36,101 bases of DNA from an uncultured Ruminococcus sp. (GTDB taxonomy: Bacteria > Bacillota > Clostridia > Oscillospirales > Ruminococcaceae), in the NCBI GenBank assembly GCA_947169885.1, contig CAMVRM010000035.1:1-36101 (forward strand). Reading direction: 5' to 3'. Below, piece by piece: positions 17,434-25,156 of the stretch. Each line of letters opens with the position of its first letter. The stretch's first letter is position 1. The translations under genes and the position numbers were made by a program. The notes beneath the pieces are model-generated. The model saw nothing but the letters and a program-made list of their open reading frames with translations, did not search any database and was not told where the DNA came from.

Positions 17434-18228
17434 TCACTCTCCAAAAAATCCGAAATGCTCCATAGCCTTGTAAAGCCCGTCAGCGTGAATGTCATCGGTC
17501 ACATAGTCGGCATAGGGATAAAGAACTTTTCCGTTGCCCATGGCGATCGAAGTCCCGACTGACGAGAACATCGGCAGGTCATTCATGCTGTCGCCTATCG
17601 CATATGCCTGTTCTTTTGCTATCCCAAGATATTTCAACAGGAAGTCGATACCCGTTGCCTTGCTGCAATTTTTCGGCACAAGTTCAACAAATGCGCCGCC
17701 CCTGTCTATCCATGTGAAATGCTTATCCGTAAAGGCTCTCAGCTTGTCAAGCTGTGTATACTCATCAAAACTGAGTACGAACTTGTCAAAGATAAAATGC
17801 TCATCGTCAACAGAGCAGTTTTTAACAGCGTCCGACTCACCCATATTATCGTATATTTCGCAGACAGGTGCTATCTGCCGTGACTTAGGGTCGCTGTAAA
17901 CGCCGTCACGATGCTCGAACATTGGACAAGCGCCGAACTCACGGACTTTTTCAGCCACCTCACGGCACAGTTCTTTTGAAAGCTTGTTGTAGAAAAGTTC
18001 CTTGCCGCCGTATTCGATATAAGTTCCGCAGCCGCACACAAACCCATCAAAGCCCATTTGTCTCAGGTTATCGCCCACGATAACAGGCGTTCTTCCCGTG
18101 TTGACAAACAGCAGATTCCCTGCTTTCCTCGCAAGTTCAAGCGCTCTGAGGGTGCTTTCGGGAACAGCGTGGTCTTTGTCCTCGGGGATAAGCGTTCCGT
18201 CAACGTCAAAAAACATTATCTTTTTCAT
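17434..18228 (-). CDS. Cof-type HAD-IIB sugar-phosphate phosphatase
   Basis: A 264-aa HAD hydrolase with motif I FFDVDGTLIPED, motif II VNTGRTP, and the late motif YAIGDSMNDLPMFSSVG, the arrangement of Cof/YidA-type phosphatases with a C2 cap between motifs II and III. Substrates in this group are usually sugar phosphates, nucleotides or flavin phosphates; none can be named here. The coupled downstream response regulator suggests shared control, but no functional link is known to me. Confidence 0.9.
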   Translation of the reverse strand: MKKIMFFDVDGTLIPEDKDHAVPESTLRALELARKAGNLLFVNTGRTPVIVGDNLRQMGFDGFVCGCGTYIEYGGKELFYNKLSKELCREVAEKVREFGACPMFEHRDGVYSDPKSRQIAPVCEIYDNMGESDAVKNCSVDDEHFIFDKFVLSFDEYTQLDKLRAFTDKHFTWIDRGGAFVELVPKNCSKATGIDFLLKYLGIAKEQAYAIGDSMNDLPMFSSVGTSIAMGNGKVLYPYADYVTDDIHADGLYKAMEHFGFFGE

Positions 18229-18257
18229 ACATACTTCTTTCCGTAATTCATTAAATA

Positions 18258-18295
18258 TAAAAACAGGCAGATACCCCTTTCACAAGCTATCTGCC
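18258..18295 (-). terminator. Terminator after gpmI
   Basis: Minus-strand stem GGCAGATA/TATCTGCC with a 14-nt loop followed by TGTTTTTA. It ends the glycolytic cluster transcript about 30 bp after the gpmI stop. Confidence 0.85.
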
Positions 18296-18324
18296 CATTC
18301 TTTTATACTTAGTTAAGTCTTAAC

Positions 18325-19911
18325 TCAGATCATGGAGTCTTCCCAGCAGTCGGGAGCTTCAAGACCAAGCAGCTTTGCAACAGTAGGAGCAACGTTTGCA
18401 AGACCGTACTTTGTGCTGTCTGCATCGATTATCTCGTGACGTGTCTCCTTGTCCCAGATGATGAAAGGAACTCTGTTGAGCGAGTGAGCGGTACGAACCT
18501 GGATCTCGCCCTTCTTGTTCTTTTCCAGCATCTCGTCAGCGTTGCCGTGGTCAGCAGTTACGAGCAGTGTGCAGTTGCACTCATCGCAAACCTTGATAAG
18601 ACGTGCAAGACCAAGGTCAACAGCCTCAACGCCCGTGATAGTAGCGTCCATGTTGCCTGTGTGACCTACCATGTCGCCGTTAGGATAGTTGCAGCGGATA
18701 AAGTCATACTTGCCCGAACGGATAGCAACAATAAGATCATCGGTTATCTCAGCGGACTTCATCCAGGGGCGCTCGTCAAAGGAAACTCTGTCAGAGGGTA
18801 TCTCTTTCCAAGTTTCCAGTTCGTTGTCGAAACGCTCGGAGCGGTTGCCGTTCCAGAAGTATGTAACGTGACCGTACTTCTGAGTTTCGGAAACTGCATA
18901 GCTGTAAAGACCGTTCTTGACAAGCAGTTCGGAAAGGGTGTTTCTGATCTCGGGAGGATTAACAAGATATTTTTTCGGTATTTTCAGGTCGCCGTCATAT
19001 TCGAGCATACCTGCGTAGATAACATCAGGGATAACGCCTCTGTCGAATGCCTTGAACTCCTCGCCGCCGTCAAATGCCATGGAAATTTCAATAGCTCTGT
19101 CACCACGGAAGTTAAAGAGGATAACGCTGTCGCCGTCCTCCACCTTGCCGACAGGCTTGCCGTTCTTAGCGATAACGAACTCGGGAAGATCCTGATCGAT
19201 AGCGCCTGTTTCGTCACGGAGAGTCTCAACAGCAGCAAGAGCGTTGTCGAACTGTCTTGCATCGCCGTGAACGTGAGTGTTCCAGCCACGCTCGACCATG
19301 CCCCAGTCAGCCTGATATCTGTCCATAGTGATCTTCATTCTTCCGCCGCCCGAAGCGATCTGAGCGTCAAAGGAAGCATCGTTCAGAGCTGCGATGCAGT
19401 CTTCCAGTTCCTTGATGTAGATAGGTGCGGAAGTTGCGGGAACGTCACGTCCGTCAAGGAGAATGTGGCAGCGAACTTTCTTAACGCCCTCCTCCTTAGC
19501 CTTAGCGAGCATTTTTTCTAAGTGGTGGATATTCGAGTGAACGTTTCCGTCAGAAAGCAGACCCAAGAAGTGGAGAGTGCTGTCCTTAGTCTTAACGTTT
19601 GCGATAAGTTCCTTCCATGTTTCGGAAGTGAACATCTTGCCGCTCTCGATGCTCTCGTTAACAAGCTTTGCGCCCTGAGAGTAGATCTGACCGCAGCCGA
19701 GTGCGTTGTGACCGACCTCGGAGTTGCCCATGTCGTCATCAGAGGGCAGACCAACTGCATCGCCGTGAGCTTTGAGCGAAGTGTTAGGATAGTTCTTTAA
19801 GAGCATATCCAGTGTAGGGGTGTTAGCCTCGGTAACAGCGTCACCAAGACCTGTAACGGAGAAGCCTACGCCGTCCATTACTACTAAAACTACTGTTTTC
19901 TTTTTAGACAT
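18325..19911 (-). CDS. gpmI: 2,3-bisphosphoglycerate-independent phosphoglycerate mutase
   Basis: A 528-aa cytosolic, Mn-dependent enzyme interconverting 3- and 2-phosphoglycerate. It has the N-terminal metal motif VVMDGVG, the phospho-serine S64 in MGNSEVGHN, the substrate region HILLDGRDVPATS and the C-terminal metal motif VTADHGNADEM. Length is slightly above the usual 510. It follows a 177-aa membrane protein gene after a 32-bp gap, with AAAGGAC before the ATG, and is the last gene of the pgk-tpiA-gpmI cluster. Confidence 0.97.
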   Translation of the reverse strand: MSKKKTVVLVVMDGVGFSVTGLGDAVTEANTPTLDMLLKNYPNTSLKAHGDAVGLPSDDDMGNSEVGHNALGCGQIYSQGAKLVNESIESGKMFTSETWKELIANVKTKDSTLHFLGLLSDGNVHSNIHHLEKMLAKAKEEGVKKVRCHILLDGRDVPATSAPIYIKELEDCIAALNDASFDAQIASGGGRMKITMDRYQADWGMVERGWNTHVHGDARQFDNALAAVETLRDETGAIDQDLPEFVIAKNGKPVGKVEDGDSVILFNFRGDRAIEISMAFDGGEEFKAFDRGVIPDVIYAGMLEYDGDLKIPKKYLVNPPEIRNTLSELLVKNGLYSYAVSETQKYGHVTYFWNGNRSERFDNELETWKEIPSDRVSFDERPWMKSAEITDDLIVAIRSGKYDFIRCNYPNGDMVGHTGNMDATITGVEAVDLGLARLIKVCDECNCTLLVTADHGNADEMLEKNKKGEIQVRTAHSLNRVPFIIWDKETRHEIIDADSTKYGLANVAPTVAKLLGLEAPDCWEDSMI

Positions 19912-19943
19912 TTTCTTTGTCCTTTCTAAAAAACGATTGTTGT

Positions 19944-20477
19944 TTATTGATAACTAATTAAATTATCGTCATTCTGAGCGTTCTTGTGCCACAGCATTGC
20001 AAACGCCATAAAAAGTATTATTTCAGAGGCAGTAAATAAGAACCCCATGAAATAAAATACCCGGTCGTAAAGCGTCCTTGCAGTCATCGTTAATGAACCA
20101 AAGCTCGAAGCATACCGCAGATCAAAAAAGTACACACCTTTACCGATAACAGGTGTAATAAACGAATATACCGCAAGCAGAACGCCGCCTGCAATGCCGA
20201 AATTACCGTGTTCGGTCATGGTGTTTATGAACAGCCACAGACCTATAAACACCGCAAAGCGAATCACTGCAAATATGACCGTACCGATGAAGGGTCTGAG
20301 CTGCAATTCAGAACCGCCGATGATCGCAGAACGTTCAGTTACTTTCCAAAATACGGGGTCAAGCACGCCGAAGAGCTGGGGCATAAAGCAGTACAATAAA
20401 AGGTACAGCACATTATATATGATGCCGCAGACAAGCGCTGCTTTCAAGATATTTTTTATCAGTTTATCCGATCTCAT
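19944..20477 (-). CDS. Unknown four-helix membrane protein
   Basis: A 177-aa protein that I do not recognise. Four hydrophobic segments are visible: about 10-33, 63-83, 95-115 and 138-162. The loop before helix 2 is WKVTERSAIIGGSELQLRP, and the C-terminal tail is short and polar. It follows the 233-aa membrane protein gene after 9 bp and precedes gpmI by 32 bp, so all are probably cotranscribed. No catalytic or transport motif is visible. Confidence 0.72.
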   Translation of the reverse strand: MRSDKLIKNILKAALVCGIIYNVLYLLLYCFMPQLFGVLDPVFWKVTERSAIIGGSELQLRPFIGTVIFAVIRFAVFIGLWLFINTMTEHGNFGIAGGVLLAVYSFITPVIGKGVYFFDLRYASSFGSLTMTARTLYDRVFYFMGFLFTASEIILFMAFAMLWHKNAQNDDNLISYQ

Positions 20478-20486
20478 GATGTTACC

Positions 20487-21188
20487 TCACCAGTTGAGGA
20501 CTACCTGTCCCGTTTCTGTGTTTATCAGATAACAGGACTTGCGGCGTGAACGTGTTTCAGGGAAAATATAAAGCTCGGTGACGTTCACGCTCTCGTCCTT
20601 TTCATACAGGGTGGGGTAATTTACATATGAGTCCAGCCTGCTTATAAGTTCCTCGTCATAATTTCCTGCTTTGTTATCGGGCGGATAAAAATAGTGTTCT
20701 CCGCCGTGGGCTTCCGCCTGCTGACGGATATATGCTATCCCCTCGGAATCAGTTGTAAAGCTGATATTTACATATCCTCTTGCGTCCTGACCCACCATAG
20801 GGCAGCCGTACCGTGCCTTGTAATCATCGCACTGCGGTATCTCATCAGGGAAAAATGCAAGCACTTCGCTGTCGGAGTAATTACCGACAGAGTAAAGCTT
20901 ATTTCTCAGCGTATACCTTTGCGGCGTATCAAGCCCTATCCCGAACACGATGCAGAAAAGGAGCGCAAACTCCAAAACAGCAAGCACCCTCAGAATGATC
21001 GTGAGCGCTTTTGGTCTGCCGTCAAGCCGCTTCTGAATGATGATGTAAGCCGCACCCGACAGCGCCAACGGGATAGTAAATCTTGAATAAGCCCCGAACA
21101 GCACAAAAAGCAAAGCTATCATCAAGCCGCCTATGAGCCTGTCAAAGCCCGATACAAGCTTTTTGTTGGTCTTGTTATCAGCCCTCAA
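20487..21188 (-). CDS. Unknown membrane protein with extracytoplasmic domain
   Basis: A 233-aa protein of unknown function. Hydrophobic segments at about 17-50 (probably two helices) and 62-82 are followed by a soluble domain of about 150 residues with two cysteines (IPQCDDYKARYGCPM), aromatic-rich and probably outside the cell. The longest frame starts with TTG at 21188, overlapping the tpiA stop by 11 bp, with no strong Shine-Dalgarno sequence. ATG at codon 23 is an alternative, but it would begin inside the first hydrophobic segment. The start is therefore uncertain. Confidence 0.68.
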   Translation of the reverse strand: MRADNKTNKKLVSGFDRLIGGLMIALLFVLFGAYSRFTIPLALSGAAYIIIQKRLDGRPKALTIILRVLAVLEFALLFCIVFGIGLDTPQRYTLRNKLYSVGNYSDSEVLAFFPDEIPQCDDYKARYGCPMVGQDARGYVNISFTTDSEGIAYIRQQAEAHGGEHYFYPPDNKAGNYDEELISRLDSYVNYPTLYEKDESVNVTELYIFPETRSRRKSCYLINTETGQVVLNW

Positions 21189-21954
21189 CAGCAGCCTGAA
21201 CGATAACGTTGAAGTCAGCAGCCTTTAAGGAAGCACCGCCGATAAGACCGCCGTCAATGTTGGGCTTAGCCAGCAGTTCAGCAGCGTTCTTAGCGTTCAT
21301 AGAACCGCCGTACTGAATGGTAACAGCCTCAGCAGTTGCCTCGTCATAGAGCTTAGCGATAGTAGCACGAATGAATGCGCAAACTTCCTCAGCCTGCTCG
21401 GGAGTAGCGGTAAGACCTGTGCCGATAGCCCATACAGGCTCGTAAGCGATAACAACGTTCTTTACCTGCTCTGCGGTCAGCGACCAGAGGTCAAGCTTGA
21501 TCTGACGAGCAACAACTTCGTCAGTGATATTGCACTCACGCTCCCACTTCAGCTCGCCTACGCAAACGATAGGCTTTAAGCCTGCGTTCAGAGCAGCGAT
21601 AGTTCTCTTGTTAACAGTCTCATCAGTCTCACCGAAGTACTGTCTTCTCTCGCTGTGACCGATAACGACATACTCAACGCCTACTTCAACGAGCATATCA
21701 GCGCTGATCTCGCCTGTGAAAGCGCCGCTCTTTTCAAAGTGAACGTTCTCAGCGCCTACCTTAACGTTAGAACCTGCGGTAACTGCAACAGCCGTTTCAA
21801 GGTTTGTGAACGGAACGCAGGCGATAACTTCTACCTTGCCCTCAGCGTTAGCAACGAGCGGCTTGATGCTCTCGAGAAGCTCCTTAGCCTCGGGACGGGT
21901 CTTGTTCATTTTCCAGTTGCCTGCGATTATAGCCTTTCTTACATCCTTTTTCAT
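21178..21954 (-). CDS. tpiA: Triosephosphate isomerase
   Basis: A 258-aa TIM-barrel enzyme interconverting dihydroxyacetone phosphate and glyceraldehyde 3-phosphate. Catalytic residues are K15 (AGNWKMN), H100 (VVIGHSERR) and E172 (IAYEPVWAIGTG), and the phosphate-binding GGSM and GGLIGGASL loops are intact. AAGGAG precedes the ATG. It lies downstream of a 189-aa membrane protein gene and overlaps the next gene by 11 bp. Confidence 0.98.
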   Translation of the reverse strand: MKKDVRKAIIAGNWKMNKTRPEAKELLESIKPLVANAEGKVEVIACVPFTNLETAVAVTAGSNVKVGAENVHFEKSGAFTGEISADMLVEVGVEYVVIGHSERRQYFGETDETVNKRTIAALNAGLKPIVCVGELKWERECNITDEVVARQIKLDLWSLTAEQVKNVVIAYEPVWAIGTGLTATPEQAEEVCAFIRATIAKLYDEATAEAVTIQYGGSMNAKNAAELLAKPNIDGGLIGGASLKAADFNVIVQAAVEG

Positions 21955-21972
21955 GGTAAAAACTCCTTACGT

Positions 21973-22542
21973 TTATTTGATAAAATAAAAATCATACAAA
22001 AATGCCGCACCAAGTCCTAAAAGCACTATCCCGAATCCAAGCATAGCAATAAAAGCATTGTTTGTTTTTGGTGTTTCGGTCAGCACTTCGCCGTTGTCAT
22101 CAGTGTCGGGAGTATCGTTCTCGTCAGCCTTGACCTTGTCGGAGATATAAAAATCCTTCGGGTTAACCGGGTCATACTCGATAGCCACATTTCCCTCGAA
22201 TCCTAAGTCTGGGGTCCAGTTGCTGTAAGTTATACCGTCAACGTCGAACTGAACGAGCATCTCTTTGAGCGTCATAGTCGCAAGCTTGGTGGTGCGCCTG
22301 CTGACTATCTCCGCTTCGGCAGGGACATAATTTGTCTCCTTGATGACGGGTTCTTTGTTAGTCATTTCGAGATAAAAGCTGCCCATTTTCTTCACCTTGC
22401 CCGAAAAAGCGAGCATGATTAAGCCGAACACGCAAAGCACTATCCCGAGTATATTGCCGTACTTATCGAGAATGCCTGTCTTTCCGAAAGCGTTTTCCTG
22501 TGCGGCGAAAAGTATCGGCAGATATTCGTATATTCCTGTCAT
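21973..22542 (-). CDS. Unknown two-helix membrane protein (DUF3592-like arrangement)
   Basis: A 189-aa protein between pgk and tpiA. One membrane helix lies at about 28-45 and another near the C-terminus at about 163-185. The middle about 110 residues form a soluble domain with segments VPAEAEIVSRRTT and GNVAIEYDPVNPKDFYI. This helix-domain-helix plan and the Y-P-N-P segment resemble DUF3592 proteins, whose function is unknown; the match is by eye and tentative. GGAAAAGG precedes the ATG. No promoter of its own was found after the pgk terminator. Confidence 0.7.
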   Translation of the reverse strand: MTGIYEYLPILFAAQENAFGKTGILDKYGNILGIVLCVFGLIMLAFSGKVKKMGSFYLEMTNKEPVIKETNYVPAEAEIVSRRTTKLATMTLKEMLVQFDVDGITYSNWTPDLGFEGNVAIEYDPVNPKDFYISDKVKADENDTPDTDDNGEVLTETPKTNNAFIAMLGFGIVLLGLGAAFLYDFYFIK

Positions 22543-22575
22543 TTTTTCCTTTTCCTAACTAAAACTTTCCTTCAT

Positions 22576-22618
22576 AAAACATAAAACGGGGCGGACGTTT
22601 TATCCGCCGCACCCCGTT
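22576..22618 (-). terminator. Terminator after pgk, beyond the short repeat
   Basis: Minus-strand stem AACGGGG-GCGGA paired with TCCGC-CCCGTT, followed by TTTTATGTTTT. A 50-bp repeat (22623-22672) separates it from the pgk stop. No clear promoter follows, so part of the transcription of tpiA and gpmI may read through it. Confidence 0.8.
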
Positions 22619-22622
22619 ATTT

Positions 22623-22672
22623 GAACCTGTTCTGACAAGCTCTGTGTACCAAAAACTGTCGGAACAAGTTCT
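22623..22672. repeat. 50-bp relative of the palindromic MITE
   Basis: Begins GAACCTGTTCTGACAAGCTC, close to the left end of the 163-bp repeats (GAACCTGTCTTCACAAGGCTC), and ends with an imperfect inverted copy (13 of 15 positions). The whole 50 bp is one hairpin. It looks like an internally deleted or diverged copy. TA follows its right end. Confidence 0.72.
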
Positions 22673-22678
22673 TATAGA

Positions 22679-23893
22679 TTACTTATCAGCGATAACGTCG
22701 ATACCGGGCAGTACCTTGCCTTCGAGGTACTCAAGGGAAGCGCCGCCGCCTGTGGAGATGTGGCTCATCTTGTCAGCGAAGCCCAGCTGGATAACAGCTG
22801 CTGCCGAGTCGCCGCCGCCGATGATCGTGGTAGCGTCTGTCTCAGCGAGAGACTTAGCAACTGCGATAGTGCCCTTAGCGAGAACAGGGTTCTCGAATAC
22901 GCCCATAGGTCCGTTCCAAACAACGGTCTTAGCGCTCTTTACAGCCTCAGCATAGAGAGCAGCGGTCTTTTCGCCGATGTCAAGACCCATCTTGTCAGCA
23001 GGGATGTCTTCAACGTTCTCTACTGCGATCTCAGCGTCGATAGGATCGGGGAACGATGCAGCAACAGCGGTGTCAACAGGGAGAAGGAGCTTCTTGCCTG
23101 CTGCCTCTGCCTTAGCGATCATGTCCTTGCAGTAATCGAGCTTGGTGTCGTCAACGAGCGAAGTGCCGACTTCCTTGCCCTGAGCTTTCAGGAAGGTGTA
23201 AGCCATGCCGCCGCCGATGATGAGAGTATCGCACTTCTCGATGAGGTTATTGATAACGTTCAGCTTGTCAGCTACCTTTGCGCCGCCGAGGATAGCAACG
23301 AAAGGACGAACAGGATCTTCAACAGCGTTGCCGAGGAAGTTGATCTCCTTCTGCATCAGATAACCAACTGCAGTCTCCTTAACGAACTTGGTAACGCCTG
23401 CGGTAGAAGCGTGCGCTCTGTGAGCCGAGCCGAAAGCGTCCATAACGAAAACTTCGCCGTCAACGAGGTCAGCAAGTTCCTTAGCGAAAGCTTCGCCGTT
23501 CTTGGTCTCCTCTGCGCCTCTGAATCTGGTGTTCTCGAGAACAACGATCTCGCCGTCAGCCATTTCAGCAACAGCCTTCTTAGCGTTGTCGCCTACAACG
23601 GTGTCGTCCTTAGCGAAAGTTACCTTTGTGGATACCAGTTCAGCAAGTCTTGCAGCTGCGGGAGCGAGGGAGAACTTGTCCTCGGGACCGTTCTTGGGCT
23701 TGCCGAGGTGCGAGCAAAGAACTACCTTTGCGCCGTTCTCAACGAGCTTGTTGATAGTGGGGAGAGCTGCGGTGATGCGGTTATCGTTGGTGATAACGCC
23801 GTCTTTCAGAGGAACGTTGAAGTCCACACGAACGAGGACCTTCTTGCCCTTAACGTTAATGTCGTCAACTGTGACCTTGTTTAATCCTGCCAT
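22679..23893 (-). CDS. pgk: Phosphoglycerate kinase
   Basis: A 404-aa two-domain kinase making ATP from 1,3-bisphosphoglycerate. It has the N-terminal [14 protein letters not shown] and SHLGKPK motifs for the phosphoglycerate site, and [18 protein letters not shown] and GGGDSAAAV for the nucleotide side. ATG 23893 (MAGLNKV) has AGGAAGG upstream; the longer frame adds 20 residues without support. It is transcribed from a good promoter at 23984-24012 with a palindrome at the transcript start, and is the first gene of the glycolytic cluster. Confidence 0.98.
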   Translation of the reverse strand: MAGLNKVTVDDINVKGKKVLVRVDFNVPLKDGVITNDNRITAALPTINKLVENGAKVVLCSHLGKPKNGPEDKFSLAPAAARLAELVSTKVTFAKDDTVVGDNAKKAVAEMADGEIVVLENTRFRGAEETKNGEAFAKELADLVDGEVFVMDAFGSAHRAHASTAGVTKFVKETAVGYLMQKEINFLGNAVEDPVRPFVAILGGAKVADKLNVINNLIEKCDTLIIGGGMAYTFLKAQGKEVGTSLVDDTKLDYCKDMIAKAEAAGKKLLLPVDTAVAASFPDPIDAEIAVENVEDIPADKMGLDIGEKTAALYAEAVKSAKTVVWNGPMGVFENPVLAKGTIAVAKSLAETDATTIIGGGDSAAAVIQLGFADKMSHISTGGGASLEYLEGKVLPGIDVIADK

Positions 23894-23959
23894 TATAATG
23901 ACATCCTTCCTGTAATAGATTTTGAGGAGCGTTGTGCCCCCTATAATTACCAAAGTTTG

Positions 23960-23974
23960 CGGATCACCGATCCG
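23960..23974. promoter_or_regulatory. Perfect inverted repeat at the pgk transcript start (possible operator)
   Basis: CGGATC-ACC-GATCCG, 6-bp perfect arms, centred about 17 bp downstream of the pgk -10 box, in the early 5' UTR. It could be a repressor operator or a 5' mRNA hairpin. No cognate regulator is identifiable here. Confidence 0.5.
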
Positions 23975-23983
23975 TGCATTATT

Positions 23984-24012
23984 ATTATACTACATACGTT
24001 CAAGAAAATCAA
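23984..24012 (-). promoter_or_regulatory. Promoter of pgk
   Basis: Minus strand TTGATT, 17-bp spacer, TATAAT. The transcript would begin near 23977, giving an 84-nt leader. Confidence 0.8.
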
Positions 24013-24052
24013 GAGTTTTTTTCCAAAATTGATATTTATTTCACAAATCCGC

Positions 24053-24730
24053 TCATCTGCGGAGCGTTCTTAGGTAGACTTTCACAGCATCGGGCACTCT
24101 GCGGCTCTCGCACGACTTCTGTATCGCCTTGTTGTGCGTCCATTTGTCAAGCTTCTGCTGTTCTATAAAAGTCACGGCAGTGTCATACTGCTTTGCCATT
24201 GCTTCGGCGAAGTACCACGCACGCATCATGTTGACGTAATACTCACTGCTTGTCACAGCTGCGACTTTCTCGGCGTATGACGGCTCGAACTCCTTGCCTA
24301 AGAAATGCTTCATGAGCATACCGATGCCGTACCTCACTCTGAATGTCTCACCCGATGCGATCCAGCGGCTGATATACGGCAGAAGTTCCTGACGGTGCTT
24401 TGTGAAAACTTTCGGCAAAAGCTGGTCGCAGGTCGCCCAGTTGTTGACATAAGTCAAGAACCTGTCAGTCTCGGCAGCAGCCGTCTTAAATTCTTTCATC
24501 TCGGATATAATGAAAGCGTGAAGCTGATCCTCCTCGAAGTACTCATGCGGAAGTTCACGCAGGAACTCCTCTGCCCTGCCATCACGTATAAGCTGTTTTG
24601 CAAGCGCCCTCAGTTCGGGCGTTTTCACCCCGATAAAATGACCCTCATCAACGTTCGGGACAAGCTTTGCGTTGAAACTGCGGTATTTTTCGTCAGACAG
24701 CGCACGAAGTTCGGCAGTTATCTCTTTCAT
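24053..24730 (-). CDS. DNA alkylation repair enzyme (AlkD-like HEAT-repeat family)
   Basis: A 225-aa all-helical protein of the PF08713 family, which removes alkylated bases such as 3-methyladenine and 7-methylguanine. Recognisable are GVKTPELRALAKQL, the YVNNWATCDQL segment (W and D of the active-site region), the WIASGETFRVRYGIGMLM repeat and the C-terminal KWTHNKAIQKSCES. GGAGG precedes the ATG. It lies just after the tRNA terminator and has no clear promoter of its own, so it may be expressed by read-through from the tRNA unit. Confidence 0.9.
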   Translation of the reverse strand: MKEITAELRALSDEKYRSFNAKLVPNVDEGHFIGVKTPELRALAKQLIRDGRAEEFLRELPHEYFEEDQLHAFIISEMKEFKTAAAETDRFLTYVNNWATCDQLLPKVFTKHRQELLPYISRWIASGETFRVRYGIGMLMKHFLGKEFEPSYAEKVAAVTSSEYYVNMMRAWYFAEAMAKQYDTAVTFIEQQKLDKWTHNKAIQKSCESRRVPDAVKVYLRTLRR

Positions 24731-24747
24731 TTTTCACCTCCGTTATA

Positions 24748-24780
24748 CAAAAAATCCGCTGTACCAAACGATACAACGGA
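24748..24780 (-). terminator. Terminator of the tRNA-Gly/His/Arg unit
   Basis: Minus-strand 11-bp stem TCCGTTGTATC paired with GGTACAGCGGA (G.T pairs allowed) and a T6-7 run, just after tRNA-Arg. Confidence 0.88.
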
Positions 24781-24789
24781 CTGTTACAA

Positions 24790-24863
24790 CGCGCTTGCAG
24801 GGACTCGAACCCCGGGCCTACTGCTTAGAAGGCAGTTGCTCTATCCAGCTGAGCTACAAACGC
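24790..24863 (-). tRNA. tRNA-Arg (anticodon TCT)
   Basis: Cloverleaf with acceptor GCGTTTG/CAAGCGC, anticodon stem ACTGC/GCAGT around loop CTTCTAA, and T-loop GTTCGAGTC. Anticodon TCT reads AGA/AGG. CCA is not encoded. Last of three tRNAs in one unit. Confidence 0.96.
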
Positions 24864-24867
24864 ATAA

Positions 24868-24943
24868 GGGTGGGTAGAGAGATTCGAACTCTCGATCTTC
24901 AGGACCACAATCTGACGCGTTAACCAACTACGCTATACCCACC
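24868..24943 (-). tRNA. tRNA-His (anticodon GTG)
   Basis: Eight-pair acceptor GGTGGGTA/TACCCACC, consistent with the extra G-1 of tRNA-His. Anticodon loop TTGTGGT carries GTG, and the T-loop is GTTCGAATC. The closing anticodon-stem pair is A-C. It is a Tgt substrate type (GUN anticodon). CCA is not encoded. Confidence 0.95.
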
Positions 24944-24958
24944 ATATTCAATTTTGAG

Positions 24959-25029
24959 AGCGGGTGATGAGAATCGAACTCACGTGGCCAGCTTGGAAGG
25001 CTGGAGTTCTACCATTGAACTACACCCGC
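24959..25029 (-). tRNA. tRNA-Gly (anticodon TCC)
   Basis: Acceptor GCGGGTG/CACCCGC with discriminator T, anticodon loop CTTCCAA carrying TCC, T-loop GTTCGATTC. First tRNA of the unit, about 45 bp after the promoter at 25074-25102. Confidence 0.96.
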
Positions 25030-25073
25030 ATTGTTTAACGTTGTTCGAGCGTTTGGCTCAATCAACGTTATAT

Positions 25074-25102
25074 ATTATATCACGCTAAATCACTTTTGTC
25101 AA
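25074..25102 (-). promoter_or_regulatory. Promoter of the tRNA unit
   Basis: A perfect consensus promoter on the minus strand, TTGACA, 17-bp spacer, TATAAT, as expected for stable RNA. It is followed by an AACGTT-G...C-AACGTT inverted repeat in the short leader. Confidence 0.9.
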
Positions 25103-25156
25103 GCGGTTTTTCGCAGTTTTTTACGATTTGTACAACTGCACAACTAAATTTGTTGA

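Noticed and set aside
18436-19521. Long plus-strand frame of 361 codons opposite gpmI
   Set aside because: It is antisense to gpmI, whose motifs and length are certain; such shadows are common opposite highly biased genes. The frames opposite pgk (22760-23884) and nfi are the same kind.
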